Made by a program: the position numbers and the translations under genes | Notes under the pieces: model-generated | Databases searched by the model: none | What the model was told of the DNA's origin: nothing | What the model saw: the letters and a program-made list of their open reading frames with translations, nothing else | Assembly: GCF_024703895.1 (NCBI RefSeq) | Contig: NZ_CP087968.1 | Coordinates: 3,720,001-3,784,000, forward strand | Source: Nocardioides sp. B-3 | GTDB taxonomy: Bacteria; Actinomycetota; Actinomycetes; Propionibacteriales; Nocardioidaceae | Reading direction: 5' to 3' | Length of the DNA stretch: 64,000 bases | In this document: positions 10,544-19,598 of the stretch, in pieces | How the letters are laid out: every line of letters starts with the position of its first letter | Numbering within the stretch: position 1 is the stretch's first letter

Positions 10544-10973
10544 GGATCTGGGTTGCGCTCGGAGTGGCGGCGGTCGTGCTGACGGCCTGCTCCGAGGACG
10601 GGACCGGCGGTTACTGCGAGTCCGTGAAGGAGCACCGGGTCGTGCTGAGCGACCCGGCCGCGAGCACCGAGCCGGGCGCGGTCTTCGAGCTCCTCGGCCC
10701 ATACGCCGAGCTGCGGGACGAGGCGCCACGTGATCTTCGCGACGAATGGAGCCGGGTGATCGGCCGGATCGAGGCACTTCAGAGCGCCCTCGATGAGGCG
10801 GGCGTCGACCCGTCGACGTACGACCCGAAGACGACCCCGGACGGCCTTCCCGCCGCGGAACGCGCGGCAATCCGAGGCGCAGCGCGGATCTGGGGGATGA
10901 AGCGACGGTGGCGGCCATGGCCGGGATCGAGCAGCAGGCCCTCGACGTGTGCAAGACGCCACTGAGCCAGTAG
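10540..10973 (+). CDS. Putative small lipoprotein of unknown function
   Basis: About 144 residues. A short hydrophobic signal (MRIWVALGVAAVVLTAC) ends in a lipobox LTAC with Cys 17, so the mature protein is probably lipid-anchored outside the membrane. The rest is charged and probably helical (YAELRDEAPRDLRDEWSRV, GIEQQALDVC), with cysteines that could pair. A base is missing near 10885; after repair the protein ends CKTPLSQ with TAG at 10971. Similar small secreted proteins follow pyrF in related genomes, but I know of no function. Its ATG overlaps the pyrF stop. Confidence 0.7.
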
Positions 10974-11007
10974 CCGCCGGGGGAGCGTGAGACGGACGGG
11001 GTGCCGA

Positions 11008-11037
11008 TTGCCTGCCGAGCAGCACTCTGACTAGATT
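11008..11037 (+). promoter_or_regulatory. Promoter of mihF
   Basis: TTGCCT (11008-11013) and TAGATT (11032-11037) are separated by 18 nt, a good match to the actinobacterial housekeeping consensus. The predicted transcript has a leader of about 35 nt containing AGAGGAAC before the mihF GTG. Confidence 0.5.
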
Positions 11038-11077
11038 GACGCGCACGTCCAGCCCGACCGACAGAGGAACCGATTTC

Positions 11078-11403
11078 GTGGCCTTGCCCCCACTCACGCC
11101 CGCGCAGCTCCGGCCGCCCTCGACAAGGCTGCGGCCTCACGCCGAGAGCGTGCCGAGGTGAAGAACCGCCTCAAGAACTCTGGCGCCTCGATCGTCGACG
11201 TCCTGCGCGAGGGGCGCGAGAACGAGGTCATCGGCAAGATGCGTGTCGTCGAGCTGCTGCAGTCGATGCCCGGTCTGGGCAAGGTCCGCGCCAAGCAGGT
11301 GATGGAGCGGCTCAGCATCGCCGAGAGCCGCCGCGTCCGGGGGCTCGGCATCAAGCAGGTCGCAGCGCTGGAGCGCGAGTTCGGCCCGCAAGAGCCGTCT
11401 TGA
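11078..11403 (+). CDS. mihF: Integration host factor, actinobacterial type
   Basis: Small helical nucleoid protein found in actinobacteria, about 108 residues, unrelated in sequence to proteobacterial IHF. Conserved parts are RRERAEVKNRLKNSGASI, VGKM-like segment VIGKMRVVELLQSMPGLGK, the helix-two-turn-helix region VRAKQVMERLSIAESRRVRG and LGIKQVAALEREF. The GTG at 11078 follows an AGAGGAAC ribosome site; one base is missing near 11105. Directly upstream of gmk, a conserved actinobacterial arrangement (mihF-gmk-rpoZ). Its TGA overlaps the gmk TTG. Confidence 0.93.
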
Positions 11404-11990
11404 GCGAGATCGATCCTCCTCGACGCTCGCGACTGATCGTGCTCGCCGGCCCGACTGCCGTCGGCAAGGGCACCGTGGCCGCCGAGGTGCGCCGCCACCA
11501 CCCCGAGGTGTGGATCTCCGTCTCCGTCACGACCCGCAAGCCGCGCCCCGGGGAGGAGAACGGCGTCCACTACTGGTTCGTCTCCGACGAGGAGTTCGAC
11601 GCACTGGCCGAGCGCGGAGACCTGCTCGAGTCGGCCGTCGTACACGGCGTCAACCGTTACGGCACCCCGCGGGGTCCCGTCGACCTCGCCCCGGCCAGCG
11701 GCCACCCGGCGATGCTGGAGATCGACCTGCAGGGCGCGCGGCAGGTTCGAGAGACGATGCCAGAGGCGCTGTTCGTGTTCCTCAAGCCGCCGTCCCGGGA
11801 GGAACTCGAGCGCCGGCTGGTCGGTCGCGGCACCGAGACGGCCTCCGAGCGGGCGCGCCGGTTGGAGACTGCGCGGGTCGAACTGGCCGCCGAGAGCGAG
11901 TTCGACGTCACCGTGGTGAACCACGAAGTTCACGCTGCCGCCGAGGAGTTGGTAGCCTTGATGATGGTCGACGCTCCGGATCTGTCGTGA
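11400..11990 (+). CDS. gmk: Guanylate kinase
   Basis: Phosphorylates GMP to GDP with ATP. 196 residues, normal length, uninterrupted. The P-loop GPTAVGKGT is near residue 18; GMP-binding residues are in SVSVTTRKPRPGEENGVHYWF and YGTPRGP; the lid and base region contains RLVGRGTETASERARRLETA; VVNHEVHAAAEEL closes the fold. The TTG start overlaps the mihF stop (TTGA), which indicates translational coupling and fits the conserved gene order. Confidence 0.96.
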   Translation: MSEIDPPRRSRLIVLAGPTAVGKGTVAAEVRRHHPEVWISVSVTTRKPRPGEENGVHYWFVSDEEFDALAERGDLLESAVVHGVNRYGTPRGPVDLAPASGHPAMLEIDLQGARQVRETMPEALFVFLKPPSREELERRLVGRGTETASERARRLETARVELAAESEFDVTVVNHEVHAAAEELVALMMVDAPDLS

Positions 11991-12033
11991 GTAGGTCGAC
12001 CGACCATTTCTTCGACTCTGTGAGGCTCTAGCT

Positions 12034-12372
12034 GTGTCTGCCCCCAACATCGCCGCCGAGGGCGTCACCAACCCCTCGATCGACGACCTGCTCACCAAGA
12101 CCGACAGCAAGTACAAGCTGGTCCTCTACAGCGCCAAGCGCGCTCGCCAGATCAACGCCTACTACTCCCAGCTCGGCGAGGGCCTGCTGGAATACGTCGG
12201 CCCGCTCGTGGACACCCACGTGCAGGAGAAGCCGCTGTCGATCGCGCTGCGCGAGATCAACGACGACCTGCTGACCTGTGAAGACGTCGACCCCGCCGAG
12301 CTCGCCGCCGAGGAGGCCGCTGCCGCGGCCGCCCGCGCCGAGGCGCAGGCGCAGTTCAACGCTGCCGAGTGA
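12034..12372 (+). CDS. rpoZ: RNA polymerase omega subunit
   Basis: Omega chaperones beta-prime into RNA polymerase. 112 residues from a GTG start. Typical segments are NPSIDDLLTKTDSKYKLVLYSAKRARQINAYY (shown in parts: SIDDLLTKTDSKYKLV and YSAKRARQINAYY), EGLLEYVGPLVDT and KPLSIALREI. The C terminus is alanine- and glutamate-rich. It sits between gmk and coaBC as in most actinobacteria. No frame break. Confidence 0.96.
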   Translation: MSAPNIAAEGVTNPSIDDLLTKTDSKYKLVLYSAKRARQINAYYSQLGEGLLEYVGPLVDTHVQEKPLSIALREINDDLLTCEDVDPAELAAEEAAAAAARAEAQAQFNAAE

Positions 12373-12375
12373 CGT

Positions 12376-13629
12376 GTGACCACTGAGTCGACTGAGGCCG
12401 TGTCCCCACTGGGGGCGCGGCCTCGCGTCGTCCTCGGGGTGAGCGGCGGCATCGCGGCCTACAAGGCATGCGAGCTGCTGCGCCGCTTCACCGAGTCCGG
12501 CCACGACGTGACGGTCGTCCCGACCGCCGCCGCGCTGGAGTTCGTCGGCGCGCCGACTGGGGGCCGCTCTGTCCGGCAAGCCGGTCACGAGCGAGGTGTG
12601 GACGGGCGTCCACGCCGTGCCGCACGTCGCGATCGGCCGGGCTGCCGACCTCGTCGTGGTGGCACCCGCCACCGCCGACCTGATGGCGAAGGCGGCCCAC
12701 GGACTGGCCGACGACCTGCTGACCAACACGTTGCTGACCGCGCGCTGTCCGGTCGTCTTCGCACCCGCGATGCACACCGAGATGTGGGAGCACCCCGCGA
12801 CCGTCGCCAACGTCGCGACGCTGCGGGCTCGGGGCGCGATCGTGATCGAGCCGGCCGAAGGACGACTGACCGGCAAGGACACCGGCAAGGGCCGGCTCCC
12901 CGACCCGGCCGAGATCTTCGACGTCGCGATCGACGTGCTCGACCGCGGCGTGGCCGAGCCCGACCCGGCCGGACGCCACGTGGTCGTCAGCGCCGGCGGC
13001 ACCCGGGAGTACCTCGACCCGGTCCGCTTCCTCGGCAACCGCTCGTCCGGCCTGCAGGGCTATGCCCCCGGCCGGGGTTGCGGCCGCTCGCGGTGCCGAG
13101 GTCACGCTGATCGCCGCCAACGTCGCGCTGCCCGGCCCGGCCGGCGTCAAGGTGATCTCCGTGGAGACCACTGCCCAGCTTCACGACGCGGTCGTCTCCG
13201 CCGCTGCCACCGCCGACGCGGTCGTGATGGCCGCAGCGCCCGCGGACTTCCGCCCCACCAGCGTCAGCGACGACAAGATCAAGAAGGCCGAGGACGGCTC
13301 GTCGCCGGCCATCGAGCTCGAGCAGAACCCCGACATCCTCAAGGAGATCTCGCACCACCGGCTCCGCGAGGGATCGGTGATCGTCGGGTTCGCCGCCGAG
13401 ACCGGCGACGCCACCGGCTCCGTGCTCGAGCTGGGCCGGGCCAAGCTGGCCCGCAAGGGCTGCGACCTGCTCGTCGTCAACGACGTCAGCGGGGGAGCGG
13501 TCTTCGGCAGCCCCGACAACGAGGCCGTGATCCCGGGGGCGGACGGCGGTAGCGTCGACGTACCCCGTGGCACCAAGCGCGCTCGCCCGAGTCATCTGGG
13601 ACGAGGTCGCGCGTCGATTCGACCACTGA
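12376..13629 (+). CDS. coaBC: Bifunctional phosphopantothenoylcysteine decarboxylase / phosphopantothenate-cysteine ligase
   Basis: Second and third steps of coenzyme A synthesis from phosphopantothenate. About 417 residues. The N-terminal flavin decarboxylase shows VLGVSGGIAAYKACELLRRF, VVAPATADLMAKAAHGLADD and the PAMHTEMW substrate motif; the C-terminal CTP-dependent ligase shows VVSAGGTREYLDPVRFLGNRSSG, AAAPADFRP and DDKIKK. Frame changes lie near 12553, 13068 and 13582, the first two where CCTGG is expected. The GTG at 12376 begins 4 nt after the rpoZ stop. Confidence 0.95.
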
Positions 13630-13658
13630 GACGAGCGTCCCGCATAGTGGGCGGTCGC

Positions 13659-13664
13659 TATCGT
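13659..13664 (+). promoter_or_regulatory. -10 box TATCGT upstream of metK
   Basis: TATCGT ends 6 nt before an ATG at 13671 that opens a 9-codon reading frame. This is the leaderless spacing seen elsewhere in the window and is the best candidate for the metK promoter, giving a leader of about 71 nt. Confidence 0.4.
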
Positions 13665-13670
13665 GGAACC

Positions 13671-13700
13671 ATGCCCGCGCGCGACCCGCACGGGCTCTGA
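13671..13700 (+). CDS. Possible 9-residue leader peptide upstream of metK
   Basis: ATG-initiated frame encoding MPARDPHGL and a TGA, starting 6 nt after a -10-like box and ending 41 nt before the metK GTG. There is no Shine-Dalgarno sequence, so it could only be translated as a leaderless start. It contains no run of a single amino acid that would indicate classical attenuation. Real translation is uncertain. Confidence 0.25.
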   Translation: MPARDPHGL

Positions 13701-13741
13701 AGCCTTGAAAATCCTTGAGTATCCCTGACAGGAGCACCGCT

Positions 13742-14945
13742 GTGGCTGGACGCCTCTTCACCTCGGAGTCTGTGACCGAGGGTCACCCGGACAAGATCGC
13801 TGACCAGATCAGCGACACCGTCCCGGACTACCTGATGGAGAACGACGCCGACAAGGAGAACCTCCGGGTCGCCGTCGAGACGCTGTTGACCACCGGCCTC
13901 GTGGTCGTGGCCGGCGAGGTCCGTACCAACGCCTACGCGCCGGTCGCCGACCTCGTGCGCAAGAAGATCCTCGAGATCGGCTACGACTCCTCCGACAAGG
14001 GCTTCGACGGCACCACGTGTGGCGTCCGGGTCGCCATCGGTGCCCAGTCCGCCGACATCGCCGCCGGCGTCGACCGGGGCCACGAGTCGCGGGTCGGCTC
14101 GTCCGAGGACGACCTCGACAAGCGCGGCGCCGGCGACCGGGGCCTGATGTTCGGCTACGCCTGCGACGACACCCCCCGAGCTGATGCCGCTGCCGATCAT
14201 GATCGCCCAGCGCCTCGCCCAGACGCTGACCGAGGTGCGCAAGAACGGCACGCTCGGCTACCTCCGTCCCGACGGCAAGACCCAGGTGACGATCGCCTAC
14301 GACGAGGACGACCGTCCCACCCGGATCGACACCGTGGTCCTGTCGACCCAGCACGCCGAGGACGTCGAGCACGCCACCCTCGAGGCCGACATCAAGAAGC
14401 ACGTGATCGACCCGGTGCTGGCGACGTTCGACATCCCCTCCGAGGGCTACCGCATGCTGGTCAACCCGACGGGCAAGTTCGTCGTCGGCGGTCCCATGGG
14501 TGACGCCGGCCTGACCGGTCGCAAGATCATCGTCGACACCTACGGCGGCATGGCTCGCCACGGCGGCGGTGCCTTCTCCGGCAAGGACCCGTCGAAGGTC
14601 GACCGCTCGGCCGCCTACGCCATGCGCTGGGTCGCCAAGAACGTCGTGGCCGCCGGCCTCGCCCGCCGCTGCGAGGCCCGGGTCGCCTACGCCATCGGCA
14701 AGGCCGCTCCCGTCGGCGTCTTCATCGAGACGTTCGGCACCGGAATCGTCTCCGACGAGGCCATCCAGCAGGCCGTCCTCGAGGTCTTCGACCTGCGGCC
14801 CGCCGCGATCATCCGCGACCTCGACCTGCTCCGTCCGATCTACGCCAAGACCGCGGCGTACGGACACTTCGGGCGCGAGCTGCCGGAGTTCACCCGGGAG
14901 ACGACCGACCGCGCCGAGAAGCTGAAGGCTGCCGCCGGCGCCTGA
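13742..14945 (+). CDS. metK: S-adenosylmethionine synthetase
   Basis: Makes S-adenosylmethionine from methionine and ATP. About 400 residues. Motifs are FTSESVTEGHPDKIADQISD, VVVAGEVRTNAY, GAGDRGLMFGYACDDTPEL with a frame change near 14178 in a C run, GKTQVTIAYDEDDRP, VNPTGKFVVGGPMGDAGLTGR, the P-loop-like GGGAFSGKDPSKVDRSAAY and RELPEFTRE at the end. The GTG at 13742 follows CAGGAGC. A strong terminator hairpin stands 13 nt downstream, so metK ends its transcription unit. Confidence 0.96.
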
Positions 14946-14958
14946 TCGTCTCTTCTCT

Positions 14959-14990
14959 GTCGGAGTCCCCGCTTAGGCGGGGACTCCGAC
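14959..14990 (+). terminator. Terminator after metK
   Basis: A perfect 14-bp stem, GTCGGAGTCCCCGC against GCGGGGACTCCGAC, closes on a TTAG loop. There is no long T-run, which is usual in high-GC actinobacteria. Confidence 0.8.
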
Positions 14991-15073
14991 ACATCTTGGC
15001 CGTTGCAGAGGCTGTTGCTAAATCGCCGGTCCGGGTACGTGACCTCTGAGCGCTGTGCCGAAATACTGGGGCC

Positions 15074-16641
15074 ATGGCTCGTTCGTATCGTCCGGTTGAT
15101 CGTGATCAGCAGTTTCTGATGCCTCCCTCGTTGCGTGAGTGGTTGCCGGAGGATCACCCGGTGTGGTTCGTGTTGGGGGTCGTGGAGGAGCTCGACACAA
15201 GCGGTTTCCATGCCCGGCACCCGAAGGTCGGTCCGGGGCGCCGCGTTCGATCCGGACCTGCTGCTGGGAGTGCTGGTCTATGCCTACGCGGTCGGGGAAC
15301 GTTCCTCGCGACGGATCGAGACGCTGTGCGGTGAGCACGTGGCGTTCCAGGGTGTTGTGCGGGCGCGATGTGCCCGACCATACGGTGATCTCCCGGTTCC
15401 GCGCGACCCATGAGGACCGGTTCGCTGAGGTGTTCGCGCAGGTGCTGGTGCTGTGCGGGCAGGCCGGGATGGGCAGACTCGGCACGGTCGCGATCGATGG
15501 CACCAAGATCGCCGCGAACGCCTCGATCTTCGCCAACCGGGCCGAGGACTCACTGCGCGCTCAGGCCGACCGGATCGCCCGCCAGATCGCCGCCGAGGCT
15601 GCCGCGGCCGACGCGGCCGAGGACGAGCTGTACGGCGACAAGCACGGTGATGAGCTGGCCCCCGAGTTCGCCAACCCGGCCACCCGCGCGGCCGCGATCA
15701 AGGCCGCGCTGGCCGAGATCGAGAAGGAGAAGACCAAGCAGGCCGAGGAAGCCGCCGATGAGGCCGAGCGACGCGCACAAACCCGGCAGGTCCGGGCCGC
15801 GGCCCTGCGTGAGGAACTTGCCGCGGCCGAGCGGGAGGCCGCGGCACGGGTCGCGGCCCGGGAGGGCGTCCGGGAAGCGGCTCGCACCCACGGCACGCGC
15901 CGCCCCAGCGGGCAACGGCCACAGTTGGTGTCATGGAAGGTCCGCCGGCTGCGCGAGCGGCTGGCAGCCCTTGAGCGTCGCGCGGCCACCGCGGCTCCCC
16001 ACCCCCGCAAGAGCATGGGCCGTGCGAGCACCCGGAAGGCGAACTTGACCGACCCGCAGAGCCGGGTCATGAACACGCGTACGGGCTGGGTGCAGGGCTA
16101 CAACGCCCAGCTCGCGGTCACCGCCGACCACCTGATCCCGGCGCTGATGCTGACCCGGGCGCCCACCGACATGGACTGCCTGCAACCGATGATGAACGCA
16201 GCCCAGAGCGCCGCGAGGACCATCGCCCACACACGAGCCGACGACGGCGGTGACGATGAGATCGGGCTGGTCCCGGCCGATGCCGGCTACTGCTCGATGG
16301 ACAACCTCACCGCCCCCGGACCCAACCGGCTCATCGCCACCGGCAAGGACCGACGACTCGCCGACGAGGCCGCCGACGACCCGCGGACCGGCCCACCACC
16401 GCCCGACGCGAGCCCGCTCGAACGCATGCGGCACCAGATGAAGACACCCGAAGGACTCGCCGCCTACGCCCACCGCGGCGCAACCGTGGAACCAGTCAAC
16501 GCACACCTCAAAGACCAGACCGGACTACGCCGCTTCAGCCGCCGAGGACTCGCCGCGGCCACCAGCGAACTCAACCTCGCCGCCGCAGTCGTGAACCTGC
16601 TCAAGCTCCACCGCCACACCACCGCAGCACTGGCCACCTGA
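15074..16641 (+). CDS. IS1182-family DDE transposase
   Basis: About 521 residues once two frame changes (near 15235 and near 15350, the latter in CCAGGG) are repaired. The N-terminal DUF772-type domain reads RPVDRDQQFLMPPSLREWLP and FDPDLLLGVLVYAYAVGERS; the catalytic core has the first Asp in GTVAIDGTKIAANASIF, the second in LVPADAGYCSMDN and a Glu in GATVEPVNAHLKDQTGLRRF. A long charged, probably coiled-coil insertion (Ala/Glu/Arg-rich, roughly residues 160-310) separates the parts. The breaks match the error pattern of nearby essential genes, so the element may well be intact. Confidence 0.9.
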
Positions 16642-16647
16642 CGAGAT

Positions 16648-16669
16648 CGGCCGGGCGCGCGCCCGGCCG
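16648..16669 (+). terminator. Perfect GC palindrome downstream of the transposase
   Basis: CGGCCGGGCGC is followed directly by GCGCCCGGCCG, a perfect 22-nt palindrome 6 nt after the transposase stop and inside the element. It probably terminates the transposase transcript and could block read-through into the neighbouring gene. Confidence 0.6.
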
Positions 16670-16893
16670 ACGACCCTCAACACCGCCATCGCCGCCATCC
16701 CCACGCGCCGACGTACCGAAATCAAACAGCAACAGCCTCTGCAACGGCCGGGAAGCGCAAGACTTCCCCAACCTGTTCGGCCGGTGTTGGGCCGTCTGAC
16801 CACATGGGGGCATGTCCTCACCCCGGCTCCTTCCGTAGGCTGGTCGGACGCAGCCGAAGAGCGCTGCGCATTCGTGCGAGCAGGGGAATCTCG

Positions 16894-19564
16894 ATGACAC
16901 AGCGCCGGAAGATGGCGGCAGTGGCAGCAGCACTCGCGGCCCCGGCGGGCGGTCAGCTGGCCGCCCGGTCGGCGGCCGAGGCCGCTGCCGATCCGCGGAA
17001 CCCCGGGATCGCCCGCCTTCAGGAGGACGCGACGACCGGAGTCCGGATCGAGCGCAACGCCTCCGGCACCGCCGAATTCGTGGGCACGCCCGCTGGTTCC
17101 CGAGTGGTCAATCCGGGCGTGACCGCGTCCACCAGCGTCCGCGCCGCCGCGCGGTCGCACCTCACGCGGTACGGCGCCGCGCTGGGCCCGGCAGACGACG
17201 CCGAGCTGTCGCTCACGCGCACCGAAAGCTCCGTGTCGCGCCGGGACGTGGTGCGGTTCCAGCAGGAGGTCGACTCCGCGCCGGTCATCGGCGGCCGGGT
17301 GGTGGTGAGCCTCGACGGCGACCGACAGATGAGCTCGATGCTCTCCACGGTCTCGACCCTCGACAGCCTCCCGGCGGCCACTGCCCCCGAGAGCGAGGCC
17401 AGCGCGACCGCCGTGCGTGCGGCCGCCGGCAGGGCCGGCGCTGCCGGTCTCACGGCGACCAGCGAGGGGCGCTGGGTCTGGGACCCGGCGGTGTTCGGTG
17501 TCACAGACGCGCTCGGTGCGCAGGGCGTGTGGCGCTTCCCGGGTCGGCGACGGCCGGGGCGTACGCCGACTCGTGCTCGTCGACGACACGACAGGTCGTG
17601 TCGTGCTCCACCTTGACCGGATCCAGCACGTCGATCGCGTGGTGTGCGACAGCAGCAACGTGTATGGCGATCCGACCCCGTGCGCCGCGCCGTTCGCGCG
17701 CACCGAGACCGGTCCGGTGAGCGCGGTGGCCGACGTCAACAAGGCCTTCGACCACGCGGGATCGACGTCCAGCACCTACGCCCAGATCGCCGGCATCGAC
17801 CTCACCGACACGATCGGGATCAACGTCGGGGGCGTGAAGAAGCTGGCCTCGACAGTGCGCTTCTGCCACCCCGACGACCCCTGCCCCATGGCCAACGCGT
17901 TCTGGAACGGCACCCAGATGTACTACGGCGCCGGCTTTGCGGACGCCGACGACGTCGTGGGCCACGAGATGACGCACGGCGTGATCGACCAGTACTCGGA
18001 ACTCTTCTACTGGGGCCAGAGCGGCGCGATCAACGAGTCGATGGCCGACATCATGGGTGAGATCGTCGACCACCGCGCCGGCCACGTCGCCGCCGACGAC
18101 GCCCGGCTGCTGGGGGAGGACCTGCCGATCGGTGCGATCCGGGACATGAAGGACCCCGTGGCCTTCGGGGACCCGGACAGGATGACGAGCGCCAACTACA
18201 CCGCCAACCTGAGCTACAACGACAACGGGGGCGTTCACAGCAACTCCGGCGTCGGCAACAAGACGGCCTACCTGATCTCCCGGGGCACCCGGGGCGGAAC
18301 CTTCAACGGGCAGACGATCACCGGCATCGACGCCAGCGACACTGGACTGACCAAGACCGGCAAGCTCTACTTCGACGCGATCACCCGGCTCACCTCGGGC
18401 AGCGACTACGCAGACCTTGCCGCGGTCCTCGAGCAGAGCTGCGCCGACTTCGTCGTTGCAGGGACGGCAGGGTTCACCGCCGGCGACTGCGCCAACGTCG
18501 CCAAGGCCGTGCTCGCCACCGAGCTCCGCACCACGCCTCCTGCCGCGCCGCAGCCGAGTGACGCAGTGAAGGCGTGCCCGACCGGGACGACTCTGCGCGA
18601 GCTGTTCAACAGCGAGACCGGCACCCCTGCCACCAAGTTCTCCGACACCACGGGTCTCTGGGGCTACGGCGTCAACCCCGGGTGGGGCAGCAATGCCACC
18701 TCCGGCAGGGACTCGTGGCTGGGCTACAACCCCGACCCCGGGTTGTACGACGACCCGACCTCCGCTTCCCTCAGGGCGGCCGCAGGCATCGCCGTACCAG
18801 CAGGTCAGCAGACCTACCTGCACTTCCAGCAGTGGCGGCTGTTCGAGTGGTACCCGGGAGGAGCCGCGCCGTACATCGACGGGGGCACTGTTGAGGTCGT
18901 CGCGGGTGCCGGTCCGGTCGACGCGGCAGGCCTGCCGTGGATCAACGGCCCGCAGCAGACGTTGCAGGCATACGGCCCATCCGACCCCAACCCGTGGGCG
19001 GGCCTGCGTGCCTTCGCGGGCGACAGCTTCGGGTGGACGTCCAACCAGCTCGACCTCTCGTCCTTCGCCGGGCAGACCATCAGGCCGCAGTTCACCGTGC
19101 GTGGCGACCTCACCACCAGCGAGATCGGATGGTGGCTGGACGACATCGTCGTCTACACCTGTGACGCGTCGACCCAGCCGACGCCGACACCCACCACGAC
19201 CGCACCGACGACCGCGCCCACAGCCACCAACCCGCCGGCTCCGACCGTGCCGCCCGCGCCTCCGGTCGTCCAGCAGGTCTCGACGACCAAGGTCACGGTG
19301 GGCAAGGTGCGGCCGGGAAGGTCGGTCAAGATCAAGGCCATCGTGAAGATCGCGACGGGTGTGCCCACCGGTCGCGTGACCTTCAAGATCGATGGCAAGA
19401 AGGTCGTCAAGACCCGCGACATCGCGAACGGCAAGGCGATCCTCAAGCTCAGCAGGAAGCTGCAGTTCAAGCTGGGCCGCGGCAAGCACAGGGTCAAGGC
19501 GATCTACACGGGTTCACCCACAGCCATGACCAGCACCGGGAAGACATCGTTCAACCTGCGCTGA
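16894..19564 (+). CDS. Secreted M4 (thermolysin-like) metallopeptidase with C-terminal accessory domains
   Basis: About 889 residues. A Sec signal (MTQRRKMAAVAAALAAPAGG) precedes a propeptide (to about residue 240), then a zinc peptidase domain with VVGHEMTHGVIDQYSELFYW and the third ligand in GAINESMADIMGE. A region of about 180 residues follows that resembles jelly-roll domains found after secreted peptidases (DSWLGYNPDPG, GWWLDDIVVYTCD), then a Pro/Thr linker and an Ig-like domain of the Big_5 type near the C terminus. One frame change lies near 17537. The ATG at 16894 follows CAGGGGAA. A -10 like TAGGCT lies at 16836. Substrates are unknown. Confidence 0.9.
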
Positions 19565-19598
19565 GCCGGCCGTCGGTGGCCGCTGATTGAATGCGCGC

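Larger units (their letters stand above)
14998..16749 (+). mobile_element. IS1182-family insertion sequence
   Basis: The left end GTTGCAGAGGCTGTTGCT (15002-15019) is repeated inverted as AGCAACAGCCTCTGCAAC (16728-16745). Both ends are bordered by GGCC (14998-15001 and 16746-16749), which is either a 4-bp palindromic target duplication or part of a 22-bp terminal repeat. One transposase gene fills the element, and a GC palindrome follows it. The insertion lies between the metK terminator and a secreted peptidase gene and disrupts neither. Confidence 0.9.

Noticed and set aside
13630..13741. SAM riboswitch before metK
   Set aside because: I see none of the conserved core elements of known SAM riboswitch classes in the short leader.
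15074..16641. Degenerate transposase pseudogene
   Set aside because: The two frame breaks have the same character as those in essential genes and all three catalytic residues are present, so decay cannot be inferred.
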